A DNA stretch of 32,002 bases from DATGSF01 sp035302865 (GCA_035302865.1 DATGSF010000250.1:1-32002); one strand, 5' to 3'; numbered from the stretch's first letter, positions 1 through 8,961 are shown. Notes: a model not told the origin generated them from the letters alone. Numbers and translations are program-made.

Positions 1-1216
1 TAGCTATTTTTGCATTAGCATACTTTTCAAGTAAATATATAGCTCTTGCTAAAGCCTTATCTATTTGTGCAAATGGGATTCCTTTTTCAAAATGAACAGC
101 AGCATCCGTTCTTAATTGATGGCGCATAGAAGTTTTTCTGATAGATTCCGCTTGAAAGTAAGCACTTTCTAAAAAGATACTCTTTGTATCTTCTTTTACA
201 CCAGAATTCAAACCTCCATAAACCCCTGCTATGGCTAAATTTTCATTGCCATTTGTAATCATAAGATCTTCTGCATGCAATTCAATTTTACTATTATCCA
301 GGGTAGTAAACTTTTCTTTTTCAACAGCCTCTTTTATTACTATTTTCTCCGTTTTAAATGCGTTCAAATCAAAAGCATGTAAAGGATGTCCCATTTCATG
401 TAAAACATAATTCGTAATATCCACTACATTATTAATTGGATTTAAGCCAATAGCTTTTAGTGCATTTTGCATCCATTTAGGAGATTCCTTAATTTCAATA
501 TCCTTTAATACGACACCAGAGTAGTAGGGACACTTTTCCGTATTTTCTATTATAATTTCTAGAGAGTTTTCTCCAGATAAGGTATCCAAACTTTTACTTT
601 CAGGCCATTGTATTTCCCAGTTATCATCTTTATGATACTTCCAATATGCCACAACATCCTTTGCAACGCCAATATGGCTAAAAGCATCACTTCTATTTGG
701 AGTTAAACCAATTTCTATTTGTATATCAGCTTCTTCTAATTGAAAATAGGCCGCAGCTGTTTTTCCTACTTCTGCATCTTCAGGGAGAACCAAAATTCCA
801 CTGTCATCATCATTCCAATTAATTTCTTTACCTGAACAAATCATACCATGACTTGCTTCTCCTCTTAATTTTGCTTTTTTAATAGTAAAAGGCTCATGTC
901 CTTCTGCATAGATTTTACTACCAACTGTTGCTACAACAACTTTTTGACCACTTGCAACATTGGGAGCACCACAAACAATTTGTACAGGATCTTCTTCACC
1001 GATATTAACTGTTGTAACTTTTAATCGATCTGCATTGGGATGTTGTTCACAAGTAAGCACTTCTCCAATTTTAAAACCTTCCATACTCCCGGGAATTTGT
1101 TCTATTGCTTGAAGTCCTTCTACTTCTAAACCAATATCTGTTAAAATATTACTTAGTGTATCTATGTCAATTTTTTCTGGCATATATTGACTGAGCCATT
1201 TATATGAAATAAGCAT
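1..1216 (-). CDS. pheT: Phenylalanine--tRNA ligase beta subunit, 5' part (runs off window)
   Basis: Partial gene: about 405 N-terminal codons are visible and the frame is open to the window edge. It encodes the beta subunit of the cytoplasmic alpha2-beta2 enzyme that charges tRNA-Phe. The protein starts MLISYKWLSQYMP, the usual PheT N-terminus. An EMAP-II/OB-type tRNA-binding domain follows at about residues 40-150 (with VCGAPNVASGQ and AKLRGEASHGMICS), and then the B3/B4 editing region (NVVDITNYVLHEMGHPLHAF, and later RTDAAVHFEKGI). The ATG at 1214-1216 is chosen because it opens this canonical N-terminus and lies 25 bp after a TAACTTTG -7 element. The catalytic-like core and anticodon-binding domain lie outside the window. 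Identity is recognised from family knowledge; no disruption is seen in the visible part. Confidence 0.95.
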   Translation of the reverse strand, partial: MLISYKWLSQYMPEKIDIDTLSNILTDIGLEVEGLQAIEQIPGSMEGFKIGEVLTCEQHPNADRLKVTTVNIGEEDPVQIVCGAPNVASGQKVVVATVGSKIYAEGHEPFTIKKAKLRGEASHGMICSGKEINWNDDDSGILVLPEDAEVGKTAAAYFQLEEADIQIEIGLTPNRSDAFSHIGVAKDVVAYWKYHKDDNWEIQWPESKSLDTLSGENSLEIIIENTEKCPYYSGVVLKDIEIKESPKWMQNALKAIGLNPINNVVDITNYVLHEMGHPLHAFDLNAFKTEKIVIKEAVEKEKFTTLDNSKIELHAEDLMITNGNENLAIAGVYGGLNSGVKEDTKSIFLESAYFQAESIRKTSMRHQLRTDAAVHFEKGIPFAQIDKALARAIYLLEKYANAKIA

Positions 1217-1241
1217 ATTCTATTATTCTGTATAATCGCTC

Positions 1242-1270
1242 CAAAGTTACTCTAAAATTTTGTTTTTCAA
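1242..1270 (-). promoter_or_regulatory. Bacteroidota-type promoter for pheT
   Basis: On the minus strand, TTG (1270-1268), 18 bp, then TAACTTTG (1249-1242). This matches the Bacteroidota housekeeping promoter consensus TTTG-N19-TAnnTTTG. The -7 element ends 25 bp before the pheT ATG. No experimental start site is known; this is a motif call. Confidence 0.6.
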
Positions 1271-1347
1271 GACAAGTTATTGAAAAATCCGTAAGTTTAA
1301 AAGGCTTCTTTTTTATTCAGCTTTACGTAATTCCAAAATTTAAATTT

Positions 1348-1355
1348 TATCTTTG
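1348..1355 (+). promoter_or_regulatory. -7 element TATCTTTG for the Sua5/YrdC-like gene
   Basis: TATCTTTG is a perfect match to TAnnTTTG. It ends only 9 bp before the ATG at 1365, so the expected transcription start falls at or within a few bases of the start codon. No clear TTG is seen at the -33 position. This suggests a leaderless or nearly leaderless mRNA. Confidence 0.5.
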
Positions 1356-1364
1356 GCTTTTGTA

Positions 1365-1919
1365 ATGATGGAAATATTTGAATTTAAAAAAAGCTTGGAA
1401 GAAGGTGCTACAATATTATATAATACTGATACAGTATTAGGTTTAGGTTGTGATGCTCGCTCTTTAGTTGGGATTGAAAAAATTTCTACTATTAAACAAA
1501 GACCTAAGGATAAAAGCTATATAGTTTTAGTAGCAAATTTAAAGATGTTAGAGTTTATTGTTGGTCCGGTTACTAAAGAAATAATCGAAAAGATGCAACA
1601 TGTAGAACGTCCCACTACTTTTATATTCTCGACATTTAAAAATCTTCCTGATGCTATATCAGGACATCATCGTAGTATTGCTATTCGCTGGACGCAAAAT
1701 AAAAAACTACAAGAATTTATTGAAGAATTGGGTTTTCCTTTAATTTCTACTTCGGCAAATATTTCTGGGAATAAAAGTCCTAAAAATATAGAAGAAGTTG
1801 ATGAGATTATTAAAAATTCTGTGGATATAGTTTTACCTCATTCCTTTGATGGAACCGGACAAGCATCCAAGATAATTAAAATTACAAAAAATGGATCTTT
1901 AGAAATTATTAGAAAATAG
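1365..1919 (+). CDS. Sua5/YciO/YrdC family protein, likely L-threonylcarbamoyladenylate synthase
   Basis: The protein is about 184 residues, the length of the short TsaC/YrdC form without the C-terminal Sua5 domain. The family makes threonylcarbamoyl-AMP from threonine, bicarbonate and ATP, the first step of t6A37 modification of ANN-decoding tRNAs in the cytoplasm. Visible motifs are TDTVLGLGCDA near the N-terminus, the KQRPKDKSY segment holding the K-x-R signature, and the STSANISG segment late in the domain. The frame also opens with TTG at 1353, but that codon overlaps the -7 element. ATG 1365 or the adjacent ATG 1368 is therefore preferred; the next Met would remove the K-x-R motif. Tex follows 77 bp downstream on the same strand. 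YciO paralogues share the fold, so TsaC function is inferred. Confidence 0.85.
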   Translation: MMEIFEFKKSLEEGATILYNTDTVLGLGCDARSLVGIEKISTIKQRPKDKSYIVLVANLKMLEFIVGPVTKEIIEKMQHVERPTTFIFSTFKNLPDAISGHHRSIAIRWTQNKKLQEFIEELGFPLISTSANISGNKSPKNIEEVDEIIKNSVDIVLPHSFDGTGQASKIIKITKNGSLEIIRK

Positions 1920-1996
1920 GATGGACAATAAATTGAGTAATTTTACTCTCTTACTAACTTACAAAATGTATATTCGCAAATTTTAAAAACATAAGA

Positions 1997-4231
1997 ATGA
2001 CAAATAATTTTTATTCTCTTATTGCAAATCAGTTGCACTTACCTGAAAAAGGAGTAAAAGCAGTATTAGAATTATTAGAAGAAGGAGCTACTATTCCTTT
2101 TATTGCACGTTATCGTAAGGATTTAACCGGAGCAATGGATGAGGTGCAAATTCAGAATATTCAAGAAAGATTTAAATTTGAAAAAGAATTTGCAGAAAGA
2201 AAAGAATTTATTTCTAAAACTATAAAGGAACAAGAAAAATGGACAGAAGAGATTGAAAAATCATTAGAATCTGCTAAGACTTTACAAGAATTAGAAGATA
2301 TTTATTTGCCGTTTAAACCCAAACGTCGCACAAGAGCTCAAAAAGCTAGAGAAGCAGGATTAGAACCTTTGGCGTTATGGATTATGGAAGAACCTGAAGA
2401 AGATTTAGAAGAAAAAGCTAAAGACTTTGTCCAAGGTGAAATTGAAGATATTACAGCTGCTTTATTAGGAGCACGTTATATTATTGCAGAGCAGATGAAC
2501 GAAAATGCAGAAATACGTGCAGCCTTAAGAAAGTTATTTGAAAACCAGGCCGAAGTTATTAGTGAAGTAGTTGAAGCAGAAAAAGAAAAAGGAGCGAAAT
2601 ATAAAGATTACTTTGAGTATTCTGAATCTGTAAAAAGCATTCCTTCTCATAGGATTTTAGCTATTTTACGTGGCTTTATGGAAGGAGTTTTAAAAATGAG
2701 TATACATCCGGATGAAGAAGCTGCAGTTGAAATAATTAAAAAGCAATATATTCAAAAACAAAACAAAGCATCGGAATTTTTAGAAAAAGCTGCTAAAGAT
2801 GCCTACAAAAGAATGTTGCAACCAAGTTTGGAAAATGAAATTAGAGCGCAGTTGAAAACAGAAGCAGATGATGAGGCAATTGAAGTGTTTTCAGAGAATT
2901 TAAGACAATTATTACTTTCCTCACCTTTGGGAGGGAAATCCTTACTAGCTATAGATCCGGGTTATAGAACAGGTTGTAAAGTTGTTGCTTTAGATAAGCA
3001 TGGGAGTTTTTTAGAGGATACTTTAATTTATGTACACGAAAAAAATCATAAATTATTAGAAGCGGAAGAGAAAGTACGTGGATTTATTCAAAAATATCAA
3101 CTTGAAGCTGTTGCAATAGGAGATGGAACGGCTGGAAGAGAGACAGAAGCTTTTATTAAACAACTAAATTTAAATATTCCTGTATTTTTAGTAAATGAAG
3201 ATGGAGCTTCAATTTACTCAGGATCTGAAATAGGAAGAGAAGAATTTCCAAGTCAAGATATTACAGTCCGTGGTGCAATTAGTATTGGTAGAAGATTGAT
3301 GGATCCATTAGCGGAGCTTGTTAAAATTGATCCGAAAAGTATTGGAGTGGGGCAGTATCAGCATGATGTAAATCAAGTGAAATTAAAAGATAAACTAGAT
3401 CTAGTTGTTGAAAGTTGTGTAAATGCTGTTGGAGTAAACTTAAACACTGCTGGAAAATATTTATTGCAATATGTGAGCGGTATTGGTCCAAGTGTTGCCG
3501 ATAATATTGTAAAATACAGAACAGAAAATGGTTCTTTTAAAAATAGGAAAGAATTATTAAAAGTAAAAGGTTTAGGCCCTAAAGCTTATGAGCAATGTGC
3601 AGGATTTTTAAGAATTATGGATGGTGATAATGCTTTAGATGCAAGTGGAGTACATCCAGAAACATATGCTATTGTTGAAAAAATGCTGGGAGATTTGGGA
3701 TTACAACTACCAGAAATATTAGGAAATAAGGAGAAAATTGCAAAAATTCCAGTGAGAAATTATATCAATGAAGAAATTGGCTTATATACTTTAGAAGATA
3801 TTTTAAAAGAATTAGAAAAGCCAGGTCTTGATCCTCGTGGGCCTTTAGATTCCTTTGAATTTGCAAATATATATTCAATAGAAGAAGTGCAAGTAGGAAT
3901 GAAATTACCAGGAATTGTAACAAATTTAACTCGCTTTGGAGCTTTTGTAGATATTGGAGTTAAGCAGGATGGTTTAGTACATATTTCAGAAATTGCAAAT
4001 CGATTTATTGAAGATCCTTCAGAGGTGTTAAAATTAAATGATAAAGTGGAGGTTATTGTATTGGAAGTGGATATTGCGAGAAGTAGAATTTCTTTATCGA
4101 TTAAACAAGCACAAGAAAACTATAATAAAACTACGCAGAATAGAAAAAAGACAGATAGGCGAAAAACTACTGAAGGGAAAAATAGTATGCAGGATGCTTT
4201 AATGGCATTAAAAGGAAAGTTTGGAAATTAA
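1997..4231 (+). CDS. tex: Transcription accessory protein Tex (S1 RNA-binding)
   Basis: At 744 residues this is close to the usual Tex length. Tex is a conserved bacterial nucleic-acid-binding protein related to eukaryotic Spt6 and acts in the cytoplasm in transcription. Visible domains in order are an N-terminal Tex helical region (ATIPFIARYRKD, residues 32-43), a YqgF/RNase H-like domain beginning at about 317 with IDPGYRTG (D320), helix-hairpin-helix motifs around 490-560 (VSGIGPSVADNIVKYR, then VKGLGPKAYEQCAGF), and an S1 domain at about 634-705 (LTRFGAFVDIGVKQDGLVHI). The tail is basic and low in complexity. The ATG at 1997 is the natural start. A TATATTCG sequence at 1969-1976 is a weak -7 candidate. 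A strong hairpin terminator follows at 4285-4330. Confidence 0.95.
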   Translation: MTNNFYSLIANQLHLPEKGVKAVLELLEEGATIPFIARYRKDLTGAMDEVQIQNIQERFKFEKEFAERKEFISKTIKEQEKWTEEIEKSLESAKTLQELEDIYLPFKPKRRTRAQKAREAGLEPLALWIMEEPEEDLEEKAKDFVQGEIEDITAALLGARYIIAEQMNENAEIRAALRKLFENQAEVISEVVEAEKEKGAKYKDYFEYSESVKSIPSHRILAILRGFMEGVLKMSIHPDEEAAVEIIKKQYIQKQNKASEFLEKAAKDAYKRMLQPSLENEIRAQLKTEADDEAIEVFSENLRQLLLSSPLGGKSLLAIDPGYRTGCKVVALDKHGSFLEDTLIYVHEKNHKLLEAEEKVRGFIQKYQLEAVAIGDGTAGRETEAFIKQLNLNIPVFLVNEDGASIYSGSEIGREEFPSQDITVRGAISIGRRLMDPLAELVKIDPKSIGVGQYQHDVNQVKLKDKLDLVVESCVNAVGVNLNTAGKYLLQYVSGIGPSVADNIVKYRTENGSFKNRKELLKVKGLGPKAYEQCAGFLRIMDGDNALDASGVHPETYAIVEKMLGDLGLQLPEILGNKEKIAKIPVRNYINEEIGLYTLEDILKELEKPGLDPRGPLDSFEFANIYSIEEVQVGMKLPGIVTNLTRFGAFVDIGVKQDGLVHISEIANRFIEDPSEVLKLNDKVEVIVLEVDIARSRISLSIKQAQENYNKTTQNRKKTDRRKTTEGKNSMQDALMALKGKFGN

Positions 4232-4284
4232 AGCTTTTTCTCCATTTGCATGAATAAGATGAAGTGATTGAAAATAAAGATGAT

Positions 4285-4330
4285 AAAAAAGGAAGCTACA
4301 AAGTTCCTTGTAACTGCTGCTTCCTTTTTT
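4285..4330. terminator. Bidirectional terminator between tex and the kinase gene
   Basis: A perfect 12-bp stem (4285-4296 with 4319-4330) reads AAAAAAGGAAGC on the left and GCTTCCTTTTTT on the right. The 22-nt loop can form a smaller inner stem. The A- and T-tracts make it suitable for both converging transcripts, tex (+) and the two-component operon (-). Confidence 0.85.
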
Positions 4331-4363
4331 ATTTAAATTTAATTATAAATCCTCATTTTATAC

Positions 4364-5743
4364 TTAGAATTCTTCTTTGCCTTCAGGTAAAATAATTGTA
4401 AATGTACTTCCCTTTCCTAAAGTGGAATCTTCTTTTATTTCACCTTTATGTAAATGTATAATTTGCTTTGTTAAAGCTAAACCTATTCCGTGCCCTTTAT
4501 TTTCAGTACATTCTTTATTTTGGTAAAAAGCTTGGAATATTTTATCCTGTTCTTCTTTAGCAATTCCTCTTCCACAATCTTGAAAGGAGAGCATAATAGT
4601 ATTATCTGAACTTTTATTTATTGAAATAGTGCAAGTTTTATCTTGTGAGTATTTATAAGCATTTTCTATAAGATTTAAAAATGCTTGTTGCATTAAATGA
4701 GAATTTCCCTTATAAGTATAAGTTGTTGCATCTTGAGGAAGTTTTGCATAATGTATATTTATTTGTGCATCCTTATATGCATTTTCTATTTTTTCTTTGC
4801 TTGCTCCTAATAACTCATCAATTCTAAAAGGGGAAAAGTTGATTTGCGATAAATCATATTGTGCTTTTGCAAGATCTATTAGTGATTCAAACAAAGTTTT
4901 TATTTTTAAAGCATCAGATTTTATTGAAGATAATACCATTTGAATATCTTTATCTTTGAATTGTTCCTCTGCTATTTCTATTTCCATTAACAAAGCTGCT
5001 AGGGGAGTTCTAAATTCATGTGAAATATGTGCAACAACATCTTTTTGTGCTTGGAAAGAACTCTGTAAGCGATTTAAAAGATTATTAAATATTCTACCTA
5101 ATTTTGCAATTTCATCTTCATATTTTTTAATAGGAATTCATTTATTCAAATCGCTGACTTGAATTTTATCAATAGCAATTGTCATATTTTTTAAAGGCCG
5201 TAAAGAATAAATAGCGAAAATACTTGTAATAATAAATACAAGGCCGGAAAGACCAAAAATCAGCCATAGGCTCGTTCTTTTTTGATTTTCTAAATGTGCA
5301 TAACCAAAACCATCAAATGCAGCAGCGGTTATTATATAAGTTGTATTTTCGAAAGAATAAGGAATAGCAATAACTTGCCAATCATCTTGATAAAAATGAT
5401 GCATACCATATTTTAATGCTTGTTCCAACATTTCAGGAGTTTCCTTTACAAAATCTATTTCAACTGCATCATGATAAATTAATTCAAATGGAGCCTTATA
5501 AATTGCAACTTCTACTTCATGAATTGTCGCTCGATTGCTTTTGTAAATTGCACTGAGCGTGTTTGGATTTACTTTTTCTTTAAAAAATAAATCTGCCTTT
5601 GTTTTTGCTTCTTTCTCTAAAACCTCAAAAAACTCCTTCTCTCTATTCTTTGCACTGTTCCAATAGGAAATAACAGCAAAACTTGATAAAGTAAGAATCG
5701 CTAGAAAAGAAAATAAGATTATTAGTTTGTTTTTTAAAGTCAT
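4364..5743 (-). pseudogene. Sensor histidine kinase interrupted by an in-frame TGA
   Basis: The reading frame from the ATG at 5743 to the TAA at 4364 would give a 459-residue membrane histidine kinase. Codon 202 is TGA (5140-5138). Visible parts are TM1 (about 6-27), an extracytoplasmic sensor of about 130 residues, TM2 (about 157-178), a HAMP region (RPLKNM to VSDLNK-stop-IPIKKYEDE), the phospho-acceptor motif ISHEFRTP (H242), N box NLIENAYKYS, G1 DCGRGIA, F FQAFYQ and G2 GHGIGLAL. All canonical kinase motifs are intact, so only the stop disrupts the gene. The two open fragments are 5138-5743 (sensor plus the start of HAMP) and 4364-4993, opened by TTG 4993 or ATG 4987. Both of those starts lie after H242, so reinitiation there would not restore a kinase. 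Its ATG overlaps the TGA of the response regulator (ATGA), so the two genes are one operon. A sequence error is possible. Confidence 0.85.
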
Positions 5744-6432
5744 TTTTTTTGTTCTAAAATAAAACCTAATCCAGTTCTAGTATGGATTAATTTAGTAGGA
5801 AATGGTTTATCTATTTTTTGTCTCAAATAGTAAATATATACATCTATATAATTTGTTCCCGTATCAAAATCTGTATTCCAAACTGCTTTTGCAATTTCTT
5901 TTTTACTTAAAACAACTTCCGGATTTTTCATAAAGTATTGCAATAGCTCAAATTCTTTTGCTGTTAATTCAATAATTTTATTGGCTCTCATAAGAGATTT
6001 TCTTTTACTATCCAATTCTAAATCAGCATATTATAAAACTGAAGTGGTTTTATTATTTTGAGATACTCTTTTTAAAAGAACTTCAACTCTTGCTATTAAT
6101 TCTTTCATTGCAAAAGGTTTTACTAAATAATCATCAGCACCAGCATCAAAGCCTTTTAATTTTTCATCAGTTTCTTCTAAAGCAGTGAGCATTATTATAG
6201 GTAGGTCTTGATTTTCTTTTCGCAACCATTGCACTAATTCAATTCCATCCATATGAGGCATTAAAATATCAGTAATCAAAAAATCATAATGATTTTCTTT
6301 CAATAATTCCTGCGCAATTAATCCGTTTTTAGTTCTATCAATAGGATATCCTTTTTGTGCAAATCCTTTTTGTATGAGTAAAGCCAATCTGTCATCATCC
6401 TCAGCTAATAAGATTTTTACTTGATGTCTCAT
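5740..6432 (-). pseudogene. OmpR-family response regulator interrupted by an in-frame TAA
   Basis: The reading frame from the ATG at 6432 to the TGA at 5740 would give a 230-residue OmpR/PhoB-type regulator, a normal length. Codon 134 is TAA (6033-6031). The receiver domain (1-121) keeps acidic E11/D12/D13, phospho-acceptor D55 in LITDILMP, T83 and K105 in LVKPF. The winged-helix DNA-binding domain follows, with LTAKEFELLQYFMKNP, a recognition region ending YIDVYIYYLRQKID, and HTRTGLGFIL. The stop sits in the interdomain linker (TTSVL-stop-YADLELD), where substitutions are tolerated. The open pieces are 6031-6432 (receiver alone) and 5740-6015 (DNA-binding part, opened only by TTG 6015 or a later ATG). 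The 3' end overlaps the kinase start by 4 nt. The separate receiver and DNA-binding peptides could still be made, but phosphorylation control would be lost. Confidence 0.85.
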
Positions 6433-6536
6433 AGAAGTATTTTATAAATGCTAAGATAAAAATTTATAAATAGAATGATGGAAACAAACAAAGTTCCTAT
6501 TTTTTATAACAAAAAGCATTGAATTTTAATAAAATG

Positions 6537-6587
6537 TATATTTGACTATTCTATAGTACAAAAATTAATAAAAATTGCTTAAATTTG
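6537..6587 (+). promoter_or_regulatory. Two candidate -7 elements upstream of icd
   Basis: Two matches to TAnnTTTG lie in the 216-bp gap between the divergent response regulator and icd: TATATTTG at 6537-6544 and TAAATTTG at 6580-6587. They would give leaders of roughly 100 and 55 nt. Neither has a TTG at the ideal 18-20 bp spacing (the first has one at 15 bp), so only the -7 half is supported. Confidence 0.35.
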
Positions 6588-6648
6588 TGGCGAAAAAATC
6601 TTTTCATAAGAATAAGATATTACTATAAATTTCTATAAAAGCACAGAA

Positions 6649-8865
6649 ATGTCACATTCAAAAATTTATTACACTTTAACGGATGAGGCTCCTATGTTAG
6701 CCACACATTCATTTTTGCCTATAGTTAAGGCCTTTACAAAGCATGCAAATATTGATATTGAAATAGCAGATATTTCCTTAGCTGGAAGAGTTTTAGCCAA
6801 CTTTCCTGAATCCTTGAAAGAAGATCAAAAGGTTTCTGATGCTTTAACCGAACTAGGAAAATTAACACAAGAACCTGATACGAATATTATTAAGTTACCT
6901 AATATCTCAGCTTCCATTCCTCAATTAAATGCTACAATTGCAGAATTACAAGCAAAGGGTTACAATGTTCCTGATTATCCATCAGAACCCAAAAATGAAG
7001 AAGAGGAGGAGATTAAAAAACGTTATGCTGTAGTGCTTGGATCTGCAGTTAATCCAGTTTTACGTGAAGGAAATTCAGATCGTCGAGCTCCAAGAGCAGT
7101 TAAGAATTACGTTAAAAAACATCCGCATAGAATGGGTGTATGGTCAGCAGATTCTAAATCCAAAGTTGTGCATATGGAAGATGGAGACTTCTATGGTACA
7201 GAAAAATCGCTTACATTAGATCAGGATGGATCGTATAAAATAGAATTTGTCTCAGAGGATGGTCAAGTGGAAGAGTTAAAAGGAATTGCTCCTTTAAAAG
7301 CTGGTGAAATTATTGATTCTTCAATGATGAGCATGTCAGCTTTAAAACGTTTCGTAGAAGAAGTGAAAGAAGAAGCTAAAAAAGAAAATGTTTTATTTTC
7401 TGCGCATTTGAAAGCTACCATGATGAAGGTTTCTGATCCTATTATTTTTGGTGCTATTACATCTGTGTTTTTTAAGGATGTTTATACTAAATATGCAAGC
7501 GTATTTGAAGAATTAGGTATTTCTCCTAATAACGGTTTGGGAGAGCTATTTGCAAAAATTAAAGGCCATGCTTTAGAAGAAGAAATAATCTCTGCTGTTC
7601 AAGTTGTTATGGAAAACGGTCCAGATATTGCAATGGTAAATTCAGATAAAGGAATTACCAATTTGCATGTTCCTTCTGATGTTATTGTTGATGCTTCCAT
7701 GCCAGCAATGATTAAAAGTTCAGGGCAGATGTGGAATAAAGAAGGAGAGTTGCAAGATACTTTTGCCATAATTCCCGACAGAAGTTATGCAAAGATTTAT
7801 ACTGCAACTATAGAGGATTGCAAGAAGAATGGAGCATTTGATCCAACCACTATGGGTTCGGTTCCGAATGTGGGATTGATGGCTCAAAAAGCGGAAGAGT
7901 ATGGGTCGCATGATAAAACTTTTCAAGCAAAAGCTGCAGGTAAAATTCGTGTAGTAAATGCTAAAGGAGAAGTGTACATGGAGCAAGAAGTTGAGAAAGG
8001 AGATATTTTCCGTATGTGTCAAACAAAAGATGAACCAATTAAGGATTGGGTGAAATTAGCCGTGACAAGAGCTAGATTATCAAAAACTCCTGCTGTTTTC
8101 TGGTTAGATGAAAATCGTGCTCATGATAGAGAGATTATTAAAAAAGTAAATAAATACTTGCCAGAACATGACACCGAAGGGTTAGATATTCGTATCTTGT
8201 CTCCATTGGATGCTTGTGCTTTTACCTTGGAACGTATTCGTAAAGGTGAAGATACGATTTCTGTAACTGGAAATGTTTTAAGAGATTACTTAACAGATTT
8301 GTTCCCAATTTTGGAATTAGGAACTTCTGCTAAAATGCTTTCTATAGTACCTTTAATGAAAGGCGGAGGATTGTTTGAAACTGGAGCTGGAGGTTCTGCA
8401 CCTAAGCATGTACAACAATTTACAGAAGAAGGTTATTTACGCTGGGATTCCTTAGGAGAGTTTTTAGCTTTGCAAGCTTCTTTAGAGCACTTATCTCGTA
8501 CACAAAATAATCCAACTGCAGGTGTTTTAGCGAATGCCCTTGATATTGCAAATGGAAGATTTTTAGATGAAGATAAATCTCCAGGTAGAAAGTTAGGAAC
8601 TATTGATAATAGAGGATCACATTTTTATTTAGCAAAATACTGGGCAAATGCTTTAGCAGAACAAGATGAAGATCAAGAATTAGCAAAAACTTTTGCATCT
8701 ATTGCTAAAGAATTAAATGAAAATGAAGATAAAATAAATGAAGAACTAATTGGAGCACAAAATAAGCCTCAGGATATCGAGGGTTATTATAAACCAGATA
8801 CTGAAAAGACTTATGCTGCAATGCGTCCGTCTGTTACATTAAATAGAATTATTGATAACATGTAA
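6649..8865 (+). CDS. icd: NADP-dependent isocitrate dehydrogenase, monomeric type
   Basis: The 738-residue protein belongs to the monomeric IDH family (about 740 residues), unrelated in size to the 45-kDa homodimeric enzyme. It oxidatively decarboxylates isocitrate to 2-oxoglutarate with NADP+ in the TCA cycle, in the cytoplasm. Clear family signatures are the N-terminus KIYYTLTDEAPMLATHSFLP, the substrate loop HLKATMMKVSDPIIFG, the segment NVLRDYLTDLFPILELGTSA, and GGGLFETGAGGSAPKHVQQF. H587, R598 (YLRWDSLGEF) and R647 (SPGRK) have the relative spacing of the residues known to read the NADP+ 2'-phosphate in the Azotobacter enzyme. The ATG at 6649 gives the standard N-terminus. A hairpin terminator lies 27 bp after the stop. 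Confidence 0.96.
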   Translation: MSHSKIYYTLTDEAPMLATHSFLPIVKAFTKHANIDIEIADISLAGRVLANFPESLKEDQKVSDALTELGKLTQEPDTNIIKLPNISASIPQLNATIAELQAKGYNVPDYPSEPKNEEEEEIKKRYAVVLGSAVNPVLREGNSDRRAPRAVKNYVKKHPHRMGVWSADSKSKVVHMEDGDFYGTEKSLTLDQDGSYKIEFVSEDGQVEELKGIAPLKAGEIIDSSMMSMSALKRFVEEVKEEAKKENVLFSAHLKATMMKVSDPIIFGAITSVFFKDVYTKYASVFEELGISPNNGLGELFAKIKGHALEEEIISAVQVVMENGPDIAMVNSDKGITNLHVPSDVIVDASMPAMIKSSGQMWNKEGELQDTFAIIPDRSYAKIYTATIEDCKKNGAFDPTTMGSVPNVGLMAQKAEEYGSHDKTFQAKAAGKIRVVNAKGEVYMEQEVEKGDIFRMCQTKDEPIKDWVKLAVTRARLSKTPAVFWLDENRAHDREIIKKVNKYLPEHDTEGLDIRILSPLDACAFTLERIRKGEDTISVTGNVLRDYLTDLFPILELGTSAKMLSIVPLMKGGGLFETGAGGSAPKHVQQFTEEGYLRWDSLGEFLALQASLEHLSRTQNNPTAGVLANALDIANGRFLDEDKSPGRKLGTIDNRGSHFYLAKYWANALAEQDEDQELAKTFASIAKELNENEDKINEELIGAQNKPQDIEGYYKPDTEKTYAAMRPSVTLNRIIDNM

Positions 8866-8891
8866 AATAGACTTATCTTTAAATAATGTTT

Positions 8892-8922
8892 AAGCAGTTA
8901 CATTTTTGTAGCTGCTTTTTTT
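8892..8922 (+). terminator. Rho-independent terminator after icd
   Basis: AAGCAGTTAC (8892-8901) pairs with GTAGCTGCTT (8908-8917) with one G-U pair and a 6-nt loop, followed by a T run to 8922. Confidence 0.85.
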
Positions 8923-8953
8923 CTATTAAATGAAATTTTATAATGAAATTTTG

Positions 8954-8961
8954 TACCTTTG
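8954..8961 (+). promoter_or_regulatory. -7 element TACCTTTG for the DUF937 gene
   Basis: A perfect TAnnTTTG match 23 bp before the ATG at 8985. No TTG is present at the -33 spacing, so only the -7 half is supported. Confidence 0.45.

Noticed and set aside
4956..5162. Plus-strand ORF of 68 codons opposite the kinase
   Set aside because: Shadow of the kinase coding strand, with no start signal or family resemblance.
4364..6432. UGA or UAA recoding (alternative genetic code or selenocysteine) to explain the interrupted two-component genes
   Set aside because: UGA terminates the response regulator at 5740 and UAA ends many genes here. No selenocysteine-like structure is evident after the UGA, and the position does not call for Cys/Sec.
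7720..8022. Minus-strand ORF of 100 codons inside icd
   Set aside because: Fully antisense to a strongly conserved gene; composition is that of a reverse frame.
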